Shown here: piece after piece, positions 26,325 to 34,928 of the stretch
Numbering within the stretch: the stretch's first letter is position 1
Layout: each line of letters begins with the position of its first letter
Origin: Brucella pseudintermedia
GTDB taxonomy: Bacteria; Pseudomonadota; Alphaproteobacteria; Rhizobiales; Rhizobiaceae
DNA: 64,000 nucleotides
NCBI RefSeq assembly: GCF_042697365.1
Contig: NZ_CP137604.1
Direction: 5' to 3' (one strand)
Program-made: the position numbers and the translations under genes
The notes under the pieces: generated by a model
What the model was told of the DNA's origin: nothing
Database searches by the model: none
What the model saw: only the letters and a program-made list of their open reading frames with translations

Positions 26325-27461
26325 ATGAACATCAAGAGCCTTCTCCTTGGCTCCGCTGCAGCTCTGGTTGCAGCTTCCGGCGCTCAGGCTGCCGACGCGA
26401 TCGTTGCACCAGAACCAGAAGCCGTTGAATATGTCCGCGTCTGCGATGCTTACGGCGCTGGCTACTTCTACATCCCAGGCACCGAAACCTGCCTGCGCAT
26501 CCATGGCTACGTTCGTTACGACGCCAAGGGCGGCGACCGCGTTTACGCTCGTGAACTGGCCGACCTAGAGCGCGACACTTGGGGCAAGAACGCCCGTGCA
26601 ACGCTTCGCTTCTCGACCGCTTCGGAAACCGAACTCGGCACCCTGAAGACGTTCACCGAACTGCGCTACAACTGGACCGGCGGCGGCGACGGCGAAGAAA
26701 CCACCCCAGTTACGGGCAACGAAAACAGCTCGCTGCGTTACGCTTACATTCAGCTCGGCGGTCTGCGCGTTGGTCTCGATGAATCGGCCTTCGTGACCTT
26801 CCCTGGTTACCTCGGCAACGTCATCAACGACGACGTGATCCTCGCTGGCGGCTACCGCACCAACCTCATCAGCTACACCTTCACCGGCGGCAACGGCTTC
26901 TCGGCCATCCTGTCGCTTGAAGAAGGCGGCAACGGCGACGCTGACGTTGACGTAACGATCAAGGACTACATGCCGCACGTTGTTGGCGGTCTGAAGTACG
27001 CTGGCGGCTGGGGTTCGATTGCTGCTGTTGCAGCTTACGACGCCCGCAACGAAGAGTGGGCTGGTAAGGTCCGCGCTGACGTGAACATCACCGACCGTTT
27101 CTCGGTTTGGGTAATGGGTGGTTACAAGTCCAACGACGACTACTACCGCGTAACCGAAGTATATCCTGACGGCAGCTGGCGCGGTATTCGCCGCATCGAC
27201 TCGTTCTACGGCACCTGGGGCGGCGATTGGGCCGTTTGGGGCGGCGCAGCGTTCAAGGCAACCGAAAAGGCTACCTTCAACGTTCAGCTCGCTTACGAAG
27301 ATGCAGAAACCTTCGCAGCAACCGCCAACGTTGCTTACGAACTGGTTCCTGGCTTCACCATCACCCCGGAAGTTTCCTACACCAAGTGGAACGACAAGCA
27401 CTCCGAACTCAAGGGTGAAGATGCTTGGCAGGGCATGGTTCGCTTCCAGCGCTCGTTCTAA
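26325..27461 (+). CDS. Omp2-type outer-membrane porin, copy 2
   Basis: 378-aa paralogue of the minus-strand porin at 24292, with the same signal peptide and mature start. GGAGGTCAGAA precedes ATG 26325; the frame is open further upstream but without similarity. It keeps the two early Cys and the terminal Phe (RFQRSF). Differences cluster in segments expected to be surface loops, for example near residues 75-85, 115-130 and 205-215, where this copy is shorter. Long blocks such as LGGLRVGLDESAFVTFPGYL are unchanged. The two genes diverge around tRNA-Ser; sequence exchange between them is likely. A perfect 11-bp terminator follows. Confidence 0.95.
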   Translation: MNIKSLLLGSAAALVAASGAQAADAIVAPEPEAVEYVRVCDAYGAGYFYIPGTETCLRIHGYVRYDAKGGDRVYARELADLERDTWGKNARATLRFSTASETELGTLKTFTELRYNWTGGGDGEETTPVTGNENSSLRYAYIQLGGLRVGLDESAFVTFPGYLGNVINDDVILAGGYRTNLISYTFTGGNGFSAILSLEEGGNGDADVDVTIKDYMPHVVGGLKYAGGWGSIAAVAAYDARNEEWAGKVRADVNITDRFSVWVMGGYKSNDDYYRVTEVYPDGSWRGIRRIDSFYGTWGGDWAVWGGAAFKATEKATFNVQLAYEDAETFAATANVAYELVPGFTITPEVSYTKWNDKHSELKGEDAWQGMVRFQRSF

Positions 27462-27484
27462 TCCCTCAGGGATTGTTCAAAAAG

Positions 27485-27514
27485 AACCCGGCAGCATCGC
27501 TGCCGGGTTTTTTG
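27485..27514 (+). terminator. Rho-independent terminator of porin copy 2
   Basis: Perfect stem AACCCGGCAGC/GCTGCCGGGTT with loop ATC, followed by TTTTT. Confidence 0.93.
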
Positions 27515-27628
27515 TTTGTCGATTTTCACAGTTGCGACCTTGCTTTCACCGAAAACTCGGTCTTTGTACGAGTAAGACGCGGCGGATCTTCGTCGCTTTG
27601 TTCCAATCATTTCCAGCGTGGAGGCGAC

Positions 27629-28276
27629 ATGTTCAAATGGCTTTGGCCCGGCTTAACATGGACCGCAGCGCTGACGGCGCTTGCACTCTGGTTCGGAGCC
27701 GATCAGGTCGAGACAGACATTGCAACGCGCACCGGCGAAGCACTTTCTCCATTCGTGTGGGCGGGCTTCGATGTGGAGGGCCGCGATGTTACGCTGAAAG
27801 GCATTGCCCCCGATCCAGAGGCGCAATCTGCCGCGAAAGGTGCGCTGGAAAAGGTATGGGGGATTCGGGAAGTCACCGACCTGACGAGTGTTTTGCCGCT
27901 CATATCGCCCTATGCATTACAGATAAAGAAGAATGCCGACATCATTATCCTGTCCGGTTCAGTCCCGGATAATGATGTCAGGGACCGAATCATGACTGCT
28001 GCTGAAAATGTGGCTCCGGGCATTCCGCTCGATGATGAAATGGCAGTAGGCAGAGGCAGTCCGCCGAACTTCGCTGATTCGGTGGAATTTGCCTTGCAGC
28101 TTTTGTCTGACCTGCGGGAAGGAGAGGTCCGGGTTTCAGATCTCAATATTTCGATCAAGGGCAGGGCAGCGGACGGGGCAAGCTACCAGGGGCTTCGCTC
28201 CCAATTGAATTCTCCGCTTCCCTTCGGTTTGAAAGCCGAGCGGGTTGAGATTGGCGAACCTGAGCTTTTACAGTGA
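27629..28276 (+). CDS. BON-domain protein with membrane anchor
   Basis: 215 aa. An N-terminal hydrophobic segment (MFKWLWPGLTWTAALTALAL) anchors the protein, then comes a periplasmic part. Residues about 30-85 read like a BON domain (VEGRDVTLKGIAPDPEAQSA, then GIREVTDLTSV), and a second related half follows (ADIIILSGSVPDNDVRDRI, then VRVSDLNISIKGRAAD). BON domains bind phospholipid or cell wall and occur in OmpA-like proteins; an OmpA domain is absent here. GGAGGCGAC precedes ATG 27629. A perfect palindrome follows about 100 bases downstream. Confidence 0.8.
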   Translation: MFKWLWPGLTWTAALTALALWFGADQVETDIATRTGEALSPFVWAGFDVEGRDVTLKGIAPDPEAQSAAKGALEKVWGIREVTDLTSVLPLISPYALQIKKNADIIILSGSVPDNDVRDRIMTAAENVAPGIPLDDEMAVGRGSPPNFADSVEFALQLLSDLREGEVRVSDLNISIKGRAADGASYQGLRSQLNSPLPFGLKAERVEIGEPELLQ

Positions 28277-28377
28277 TAAAGGCTCTCCCGATTTGGAATT
28301 CGTGTCCGTCAGTTTTCTGTTCGGAATTGACAGCCCGCCTGTTCGGACCTTTCCTTTCGCACTATGAATAGGCATAG

Positions 28378-28393
28378 CGGAGCATATGCTCCG
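28378..28393. repeat. Perfect 16-bp palindrome
   Basis: CGGAGCATATGCTCCG, followed by TTT, in the gap between the BON gene and the 29-aa peptide gene. It could be an operator or a weak terminator. Confidence 0.5.
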
Positions 28394-28420
28394 TTTCCGG
28401 AATAGAAAGCGGACCTGACA

Positions 28421-28510
28421 ATGCTTTATTTAGCCGTATCGTTTTGGCCGGTCCTCGTCTTGGCGGTTCTGATCGGCTTGATCGTAGGCTGGCTGACCAG
28501 TCCGAAGTAG
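28421..28510 (+). CDS. 29-residue single-span membrane peptide
   Basis: ATG at 28421 opens a frame of 29 codons that is almost entirely one hydrophobic helix (MLYLAVSFWPVLVLAVLIGL, then IVGWLTSPK). The helix length of about 22 residues and the short positively charged end fit an inner-membrane peptide with its C-terminus in the cytoplasm. It lies 79 bases before a gene whose own N-terminus is a similar helix, so co-expression is likely. The ribosome-binding site is weak, which lowers confidence. Confidence 0.5.
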   Translation: MLYLAVSFWPVLVLAVLIGLIVGWLTSPK

Positions 28511-28589
28511 CGGTGGCAAAGTGGGGCGGGGAAAACTGACGGCGAATATGTTCGTCGGACTTGAGTAATTTGGAGTACGAGGAAACCAT

Positions 28590-29249
28590 ATGCCGTTGCT
28601 GATTGTCCAACTGGCTGTTCTTGTTGCCATCGCTTTTGTTGTAGGCTGCCTTTTGGGTCGCTTTGTAAGGCGAAGAAGTGCTGCGATCTCGGACCATGAG
28701 CGCACAATCATCGCCGCAGCGCACGCCACGTTGCCCGCCGAGGAAATGCCCGAGGCGCCCAGGGAAACCGAAGCACCGGCAGAAACCGAGGAACTCAGGG
28801 CTTCACCGCAGCCAAGCAAGCCGGAAAAGCTTCCTCTGAAAGTCGTGCCCGAAGCGGAAGTGGTAGGAAACTGGTCTTCGCAGGACGAAAATTCGGGTGA
28901 AGAAACGCAACTTGTTCTTGATCCGGGCCGTCCGGAGCTTCTTGAAGCGGCGCGCCTTGGAAAACCTGACGATCTCACCGCCATAAAGGGTGTAGGCAAG
29001 GCCGTTCAGCAATTGCTTAACGGTATCGGCGTGTTTCACTACGATCAGATTGCCGGTTGGAACGATGAAGAGTCGCACTGGATCGAGCGAAATATTGGTT
29101 TTCCGCGTCGCGTAGAGCGCGAGGATTGGATCGCGCAAGCCACAAAACTGGCAAATGCGGCCAGCAAAGCCCGTACCGGAAAGGTGGAAAAACCCCGCAA
29201 GGCAGTTGCCAAGCCCAAACCGCGGCGGACAAAAAAAGCAGACGAATAA
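28590..29249 (+). CDS. Membrane-anchored helix-hairpin-helix protein
   Basis: 219 aa. An N-terminal transmembrane helix (residues 3-25) is followed by an acidic Glu/Pro-rich linker (about 45-105). A helix-hairpin-helix region around LGKPDDLTAIKGVGKAVQQL continues with FHYDQIAGWNDEESHWIERN and FPRRVEREDWIAQA. The tail is Lys/Pro/Arg-rich. The domain order matches proteins called predicted 5' DNA nuclease (flap-endonuclease-1-like), though no nuclease centre is visible. DNA or RNA binding at the membrane is the safe inference. The homologous domain also appears fused to NADH-dehydrogenase subunits and to 50S-related proteins in this class. Confidence 0.78.
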   Translation: MPLLIVQLAVLVAIAFVVGCLLGRFVRRRSAAISDHERTIIAAAHATLPAEEMPEAPRETEAPAETEELRASPQPSKPEKLPLKVVPEAEVVGNWSSQDENSGEETQLVLDPGRPELLEAARLGKPDDLTAIKGVGKAVQQLLNGIGVFHYDQIAGWNDEESHWIERNIGFPRRVEREDWIAQATKLANAASKARTGKVEKPRKAVAKPKPRRTKKADE

Positions 29250-29279
29250 CCCGCCTTTTCTTGTCTTGGAGATTTCGGG

Positions 29280-31418
29280 TTAACGCCGACCGTAAATCAG
29301 GTCGGTCTGGATATCGGCGCTGCCGGTCAGTCGAGCCTTGTATACCTCATAGTTTTCCATCACGCGCTGAACATAATTCCGCGTTTCCGAATAGGGGATG
29401 CGTTCGATCCAGTCCACGACCTGATCGATTGGTTTGCCTCGCGGATCGCCGTATTTCTCAACCCATTCCGATGCGCGGCGAGGGCCTGCATTGTATCCGG
29501 CGAAAGTGAGGACGTAGGATCCATCGAAACGGTCGAGCTGTTCGCCGAGGAAGTGGGCGCCAAGCGTCGCGTTATACCCCGCGTCCGTCGTGAGACGCGG
29601 TGCGGAGAAGCTCATGCCGTTGCGGGTTGCCACACTTTTCGCTGTTGCGGGCATCAATTGCAGCAAACCGCGCGCTCCCGCCTTGGAAACCGCCCCAACG
29701 TTGAATTCGCTTTCCTGTCGGGCGATTGCATAGGCGAGTGCCTTGCCCGACCCGCTTATATTGGCGGTGGCAGGAATTGCTCCGAGCGGATGTGACAGGG
29801 CGCCCACGTCGAGCCCGCGCAGTGCGGCGGTTTTGCCGACGCGCAACGCCAGATAGTGATTTTCGTTGCGTTCGGCCATGACCGCCAGCAGGGCGAGCTC
29901 GCCCACGCTGTCGAGTTCCTGCGAAAGCTGATTGTAGAGCGTTGTTGCGCGATTGCTGTAGCCGACCTGTTCCAGCCGCTTGATCGCCTGGACGGCAGGG
30001 CGGCCAGCAAAGCGCGTGCGGTCCGCATCGGTCGGTTTCGGATAGATGAGTTCCGGCGCCTTTTCGTTCAGCTTGGCGGCTGAAAGCTGTCCGTAGAAGG
30101 TTGTGCCGAAATGAGCGGAGCGACGATAATAGTCCCGCGCATTGCCGCCGCTACCTGCTTCAGCCGACCGGCCAAGCCAGTAAAAGGCCCGGGATGCGGA
30201 AATAGGGCGCGACGAGATTTCCGCGATCCTGGCAAAATGCGGGGCAGCCGTCTTTGGCTGATTCAGGGCGCGGAGCGCATACCATCCGGCATGAAATTCA
30301 GCTTCTGCAGCCATTGTGGAGGATTCAGCCGCATGGGCGGAAACCAGCTTGTAGGCAAGCTGCGGCTTGCCCAGGTCAAGTAACTCCCGCGACAGGATAC
30401 GCCGTTCCACCCACCAGGCATCGGGATCGACGAGCGCCGATGCCTGACGCGGAGCTTTCAGCATAAGGTCCGTTGCTTCGTTGTAGCGTTCCGTACGCCG
30501 CAGATAGCGAATCTTCAGGAACTGATAGGCGGCATTGCCCTGCCAGCTGCGATCGACATCCGCTATGGCCTTGGCAGCGTTCGGAGATTTTTGTGCAACT
30601 GCCGCAAAGGCGTTGTAAAGTGATTGGGCCTGTGCCGGGCCTGCAAGCAATTTTGCCGATTGCATGCGTTCATTATAGAGGGAGCGCAAAAGACGCCGCT
30701 GATGATCCTCGCGGGTCAGGACGCCCGAGAACTCTTTCAGAATCTTCTGTTCGTCGTTGGCAGAAAGACGTTGCGTGGACCACCATGGCGAAAGCAGCTC
30801 ACGCGCTTTGGCTGCATTGCCGGTGCCGACATAGGCGCGGGCAAGAAGGATCATGCCTTCGGTCGTCTGTGGACGCCTGTTGCCAAGGGTGGCGATTACG
30901 ACCGCAGGAGCCGGATTTTCCTTGAACAGGGCTCTTTCCGAATTGCTGCGCAAAGCCGACATTCCCGGCCAGCCACGCAGATCTGTCGCCGCAGCCGCAA
31001 TTTCTGCACTCGGTACACCGTCGAGGCCTGAAGTGGCAATGGCCCAGGTCAGAATCTGTCGGTCGAGCGACCCATGGGGCATGGCATTGCGAAACGCTAT
31101 TGCACTTGCAGCATCGCGAGAGGAAAGAGCATCGAGCCCGCTTTTCAGCGTTCCGCCGATGGCGGCCGGGTTTTCCATACGGCTGACTGCAGATGTCACC
31201 ACGGGGTCAGGTGTAGCCGGACGCGGTTTCGGCGTTACCAGATTCATCGACGACTGATGTGTCGTGGTCGGCGCGAACGGACGTGCGAGCGGTGTCGGGA
31301 TATCTGTCGGCAGCGATGATTGCGCGCACGAAATCACCGGCTGCAAGGCAGCCGCAACAAAGCAACTCGCGAGGAGTGCTTTTTTCTTCAAGGATATTGC
31401 TGCGGCGTGTTTCGACAT
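29280..31418 (-). CDS. Soluble lytic murein transglycosylase
   Basis: 712-aa periplasmic enzyme that cuts the MurNAc-GlcNAc bond of peptidoglycan with formation of 1,6-anhydro ends. The N-terminus carries a basic-hydrophobic signal sequence. A long alpha-helical region of repeated helices (about residues 80-540) forms the usual ring-like domain of Slt70. The C-terminal catalytic domain has the Glu in ARQESEFNVGAVSKAGARGL, followed by LLQLMPATAK, FAGYNAGPRR and YVQRVMENYEVY. It stands alone, convergent with the HHH gene. No symbol is given because several paralogues exist in this group. Confidence 0.93.
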   Translation of the reverse strand: MSKHAAAISLKKKALLASCFVAAALQPVISCAQSSLPTDIPTPLARPFAPTTTHQSSMNLVTPKPRPATPDPVVTSAVSRMENPAAIGGTLKSGLDALSSRDAASAIAFRNAMPHGSLDRQILTWAIATSGLDGVPSAEIAAAATDLRGWPGMSALRSNSERALFKENPAPAVVIATLGNRRPQTTEGMILLARAYVGTGNAAKARELLSPWWSTQRLSANDEQKILKEFSGVLTREDHQRRLLRSLYNERMQSAKLLAGPAQAQSLYNAFAAVAQKSPNAAKAIADVDRSWQGNAAYQFLKIRYLRRTERYNEATDLMLKAPRQASALVDPDAWWVERRILSRELLDLGKPQLAYKLVSAHAAESSTMAAEAEFHAGWYALRALNQPKTAAPHFARIAEISSRPISASRAFYWLGRSAEAGSGGNARDYYRRSAHFGTTFYGQLSAAKLNEKAPELIYPKPTDADRTRFAGRPAVQAIKRLEQVGYSNRATTLYNQLSQELDSVGELALLAVMAERNENHYLALRVGKTAALRGLDVGALSHPLGAIPATANISGSGKALAYAIARQESEFNVGAVSKAGARGLLQLMPATAKSVATRNGMSFSAPRLTTDAGYNATLGAHFLGEQLDRFDGSYVLTFAGYNAGPRRASEWVEKYGDPRGKPIDQVVDWIERIPYSETRNYVQRVMENYEVYKARLTGSADIQTDLIYGRR

Positions 31419-31803
31419 TGGCTAACTAGAACAGAGACTTTATTGGCGGGCAATATGTTGTTGAAATCCGGCTTTTCTTAGCCCGGCTTTTTGATCGTCG
31501 ATTTCGCTCGCGAAGTTAGGCTCAAGGAATGAATCTATCCTTAACAAAGCGTTATCCCGAACCTTTGCTCGCGCAGTTCCTCCGCCGCGTTTGATGTTCC
31601 TTTAATCAATACGGCGTATCGTCGGCGCTGCATGGAACGGGCAACAAATTTTGCCGCAAAACCGCCGCATTACGCTTGTTTTGCCAGCATACCCCGCTTG
31701 CTCCCCTCGTGCTGCAAGACTATTGTGCAACGCCTCAACCTGGTCACATGCCCAAGATGATTGGGGAATGAGGTCCCGTCTTTCTTTTTTCAGGAGTTCA
31801 CTA
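31419..31803. other. Divergent promoter region, slt-like gene and dapA
   Basis: 385 bases between divergent genes. No gene or repeat recognised. The dapA frame stays open up to 31651 but this part has no similarity to DapA. Confidence 0.4.
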
Positions 31804-32685
31804 ATGCTGAAGGGCTCAATCACCGCGCTTGTCACGCCATTCGATTCCGAAGGAGCGTTCGACGAGAAAGCCTTTCGCGCATTCGTAAACTGGCAGATCG
31901 AAGAAGGTACCAAAGGACTGGTTCCAGTCGGAACGACTGGTGAAACGCCAACCCTGTCGCACGACGAGCACAAGCGCGTCATCGAGGTTTGTATAGAAGT
32001 TGCGGCTGGCCGCGTTCCCGTGATTGCCGGCGCCGGCTCTAACAATACGGTGGAAGCAATAGAACTGGCGCAGCACGCCGAGAAGGCCGGTGCCGATGCG
32101 GTTCTCGTTGTCACGCCTTATTATAACAAGCCGAACCAGCGCGGCCTTTACGAACATTTTTCACAGGTGGCCCGCTCCATCTCGATCCCGCTCATCATCT
32201 ACAATATTCCCGGTCGCTCGATTGTCGACATGACCCCGGAAACGATGGGCGCTCTCGTTCGTGACCACAAGAATATCGTGGGCGTCAAGGATGCGACCGG
32301 CAAGATCGAACGCGTTTCGGAACAGCGTGCGGCCTGTGGCAAGGACTTCATCCAGCTCTCGGGTGAAGACGCCACCGCTCTCGGCTTCAACGCCCATGGC
32401 GGTGTAGGGTGCATTTCGGTCACGTCCAATATCGCGCCGCGTCTGTGTGCCGAATTTCAGGATGCATGTCAGGCGGGCGATTTCGCCAGGGCGCTCGAAT
32501 TGCAGGATCGCCTCATGCCGTTGCACAAGGCGCTCTTCATCGAGCCGAATCCCTCGGGTCCGAAATATGCCCTGTCGCGACTTGGCCGCGTGGAAAATGT
32601 GCTGCGTTCGCCGATGGTGACAGTTGAAGCCGCGACAGCAGAGAAGATCGATCAGGCCATGAAGCACGCGGGTCTGGTCAACTGA
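31804..32685 (+). CDS. dapA: 4-hydroxy-tetrahydrodipicolinate synthase
   Basis: Condenses pyruvate with aspartate semialdehyde, the first committed step towards diaminopimelate and lysine. 293 aa with a complete TIM barrel. The pyruvate-binding motif VPVGTTGETPTLS (about residue 40) and the Tyr of LVVTPYYNKPNQRG are present. The Schiff-base Lys is in NIVGVKDATGK, and GRS in YNIPGRSIVD is kept. AGGAG lies seven bases before ATG 31804. A terminator follows, then smpB. The dapA-smpB neighbourhood is common in alphaproteobacteria. Confidence 0.97.
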   Translation: MLKGSITALVTPFDSEGAFDEKAFRAFVNWQIEEGTKGLVPVGTTGETPTLSHDEHKRVIEVCIEVAAGRVPVIAGAGSNNTVEAIELAQHAEKAGADAVLVVTPYYNKPNQRGLYEHFSQVARSISIPLIIYNIPGRSIVDMTPETMGALVRDHKNIVGVKDATGKIERVSEQRAACGKDFIQLSGEDATALGFNAHGGVGCISVTSNIAPRLCAEFQDACQAGDFARALELQDRLMPLHKALFIEPNPSGPKYALSRLGRVENVLRSPMVTVEAATAEKIDQAMKHAGLVN

Positions 32686-32716
32686 CCTGCCAAGTTTACC
32701 GCTTTCGCTGATTTTT

Positions 32717-32745
32717 ACGCTCCCGTAGCTTCGGGAGCGTTTTCA
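32717..32745 (+). terminator. Rho-independent terminator of dapA
   Basis: Stem ACGCTCCCG/CGGGAGCGT (32717-32725 and 32732-32740) followed by TTTCATTT. Confidence 0.85.
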
Positions 32746-32776
32746 TTTCAGGCATTGCACATTATATGGTGCCATC

Positions 32777-33253
32777 ATGAACAAGCCCAAGAATTCTCCC
32801 GTGCGCAAGATTATCGCGGAAAACCGCAAGGCGCGCTTCAATTACGAAATTCTCGATACGCTCGAAGCCGGTCTTGTTTTGACAGGCACCGAGGTCAAGT
32901 CGCTGCGCGCCAATCAATCGAACATAGCGGAAAGCTATGCGAGCTTTGAAAACGGCGAGTTCTGGCTGATCAATTCCTATATTCCGGAATATACCCAGGG
33001 CAATCGCTTCAATCATGAGCCGCGACGTCTGCGCAAGCTGCTGATCAGCAAGCGCGAAATGTCCCGCTTGTTCAATTCCGTGTCCCGCGAAGGGATGACT
33101 GTGGTTCCGTTGAAGCTATACTTTAATGATCGGGGCCGCGCGAAGCTGGAACTGGCTCTGGCGCGAGGCAAAAAGACCCACGACAAGCGTGAGACGGAAA
33201 AGAAGCGCGACTGGAACCGCGAAAAGGCTCGCTTGATGCGAGATCGCGGTTGA
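32777..33253 (+). CDS. smpB: SsrA-binding protein, trans-translation
   Basis: Binds tmRNA and brings it to stalled ribosomes. 158 aa, usual length. The OB-barrel start NRKARFNYEILDTLEAGLVL and the motif GTEVKSLRANQSNIAESYAS are diagnostic. The basic C-terminal tail (KKTHDKRETEKKRDWNREK) is the part that enters the empty mRNA channel. It follows dapA behind a terminator, so it has its own promoter. Its 3' end shares a bidirectional hairpin with the convergent UDG gene. Confidence 0.97.
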   Translation: MNKPKNSPVRKIIAENRKARFNYEILDTLEAGLVLTGTEVKSLRANQSNIAESYASFENGEFWLINSYIPEYTQGNRFNHEPRRLRKLLISKREMSRLFNSVSREGMTVVPLKLYFNDRGRAKLELALARGKKTHDKRETEKKRDWNREKARLMRDRG

Positions 33254-33266
33254 GAAAGGCAATGTG

Positions 33267-33291
33267 AAAAGAGCGCCTCAGGCGCTCTTTT
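33267..33291. terminator. Bidirectional terminator
   Basis: Perfect stem AAAAGAGCGCC/GGCGCTCTTTT with loop TCA between the convergent smpB and UDG genes. It overlaps the last codons of the UDG frame. Confidence 0.9.
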
Positions 33292-33928
33292 GATTCAGAT
33301 ATTCACGCACGTTCCGGAATACGGTGCGGAACATGGCGTCCGTCAGCCGCCCGGTATTCGTATTATAGCGTGAGCAGTGATAGCTGGAGAAAATACGCAG
33401 ATTGCCGATATCGCTCGCCTTGTCATGGCCGAAGGGATGTCGCGCAACCGGCGCGCCAAGTGCACGAACGGTCGATTGATGCGCAATCGTTCCCAGCGTG
33501 ACGACAGCTTGCAGATTTGGAAACCGGGTCAGCATTGGCGACAGGAACTGGCGGCAATTATTGATCTCGGAGCCGATTGGCTTGTTCTCCGGCGGCACAC
33601 AGCGTACCGCATTGACGATGCTGGCATCCAGCAGGCGGAGGCTGTCATCCGGGCGGGCTTCGAACTTGCCGGTCGCAAACCCGAATTCGCACAGCGTGCT
33701 GTAGAGAAGATCGCCGGCATAATCGCCGGTAAAGGGGCGTCCGGTCCGGTTGGCACCGCGCAGACCCGGTGCCAGCCCCACAATCAGGAGCCGGACATCG
33801 GCGTCATCTGCCGGAAGGAACGGCGGAACCGGGGCGTTATGCCAAGACGGCTCCTTGCGTCGCCATTCTTGCAGGAAGGCGTGCAGCCGCGGGCAGATGT
33901 GACAGTTGGGAGATGGTTCGGAAATCAT
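33278..33928 (-). CDS. Uracil-DNA glycosylase, family-5 type (UDGb)
   Basis: 216-aa repair enzyme. Unlike the family-4-like protein at 10466, it keeps all four Cys for a 4Fe-4S cluster: Cys9 and Cys12 (NCHICPR), Cys110 (NAVRCVPPENKP) and Cys125 (NNCRQFL). Motif A reads GLAPGLRGANRTGRPFTGD, with Ala where family 4 has an acid, which defines family 5. Family 5 accepts uracil, hypoxanthine and related damage. The motif near the C-terminus reads SSYHCSRYNTNTG. It is convergent with smpB. Confidence 0.93.
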   Translation of the reverse strand: MISEPSPNCHICPRLHAFLQEWRRKEPSWHNAPVPPFLPADDADVRLLIVGLAPGLRGANRTGRPFTGDYAGDLLYSTLCEFGFATGKFEARPDDSLRLLDASIVNAVRCVPPENKPIGSEINNCRQFLSPMLTRFPNLQAVVTLGTIAHQSTVRALGAPVARHPFGHDKASDIGNLRIFSSYHCSRYNTNTGRLTDAMFRTVFRNVREYLNQKSA

Positions 33929-33958
33929 GCCCTTGCATGAACCGGCTCGACGATGGCG

Positions 33959-34534
33959 TCAATAGCTGTCGTCGAGATCATCATCCTGACGGCGCGCCGG
34001 ACGTTCTGACGGATCACGGCCGATTTCGGCCTTCAGCGAGACCAGATCAATGAAATGATCGGCCTGGCGGCGCAGTTCATCCGAAATCATGGCGGGCTGT
34101 GTGGTCAGGGTCGAAACAACCGAAACCTTGCGGCCTTTGCGCTGGAGAGCTTCCGCGAGCGACCGGAAATCGCCATCGCCGGAGAAAATCACGAAATGGT
34201 CGACCGTGTCGGTGAGCTGCATGGCATCGACCGTCAGCTCGATGTCCATATTGCCTTTCACCTTGCGGCGCCCGGTGGAATCGGTGAATTCCTTGGCGGC
34301 CTTGGTGACCACCTTGTAGCCATTGTAATCCAGCCAGTCGATCAGCGGGCGGATCGAGGAATATTCCTGATCTTCAACGAGAGCAGTGTAATAATAGGCG
34401 CGGAGCAGATAACCGCGCTTTTGAAACGCCTTCAAAAGCTTCCGATAATCAATATCGAACCCCAAGGTCTTGGAGGCGGCGTATAAATTGGCGCCATCAA
34501 TAAAAAGCGCAATCTTTTCACGAGAATCGAACAT
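33959..34534 (-). CDS. NYN-domain (LabA/DUF88) protein
   Basis: 191 aa with a PIN-like NYN fold, a family of putative Mg-dependent RNases. Acidic residues of the expected site are seen in LFIDGANLYAA (N-terminal Asp-Gly-Ala-Asn), KGNMDIELTVDAM (Asp) and IFSGDGDFRSLAEAL (Asp-Gly-Asp). The C-terminal tail is polar, ending DDDLDDSY. RNA targets are unknown. The start at 34534 lies alone before a 394-base gap to rpoZ. Confidence 0.86.
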   Translation of the reverse strand: MFDSREKIALFIDGANLYAASKTLGFDIDYRKLLKAFQKRGYLLRAYYYTALVEDQEYSSIRPLIDWLDYNGYKVVTKAAKEFTDSTGRRKVKGNMDIELTVDAMQLTDTVDHFVIFSGDGDFRSLAEALQRKGRKVSVVSTLTTQPAMISDELRRQADHFIDLVSLKAEIGRDPSERPARRQDDDLDDSY

Positions 34535-34928
34535 CGTGCAATATATCCACTCTACGGCCGGACGGGAGTGGACCGGCGACCGCTTATTCAGTTTGTTTTC
34601 TAAACGGCGGGTGGTATCGAAATTTACCAGTGCGTTTATTGCCTTCTAAGGACATATCATAGAAAAACAAGCAACCATTGGTTGTTATTTGCCCCCACTC
34701 AATTGCCAGTAAGGGAGTCTTGTCTCAGTAATCGCTTTCGAGATTATAAAATATTGTGCCGTTTTGACGCTCCGCCGTGTTTTATGAGGCCAATCCCTGA
34801 AATTGGCGTTGTTTTGGCAAATTTCATGCGCCGGTGCACGAGCAATTCCGCTTTTGCTTGTAATTTGGCTCCACACGCGTTATGTGGGGAAAAATCCATT
34901 AAAGTTCGAGAAATGAAAGGGACCGCGC
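34535..34928. other. Divergent promoter region, NYN gene and rpoZ
   Basis: 394 AT-rich bases. A 13-base inverted repeat CAACCATTGGTTG lies at 34672-34684. No gene seen. Confidence 0.4.
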
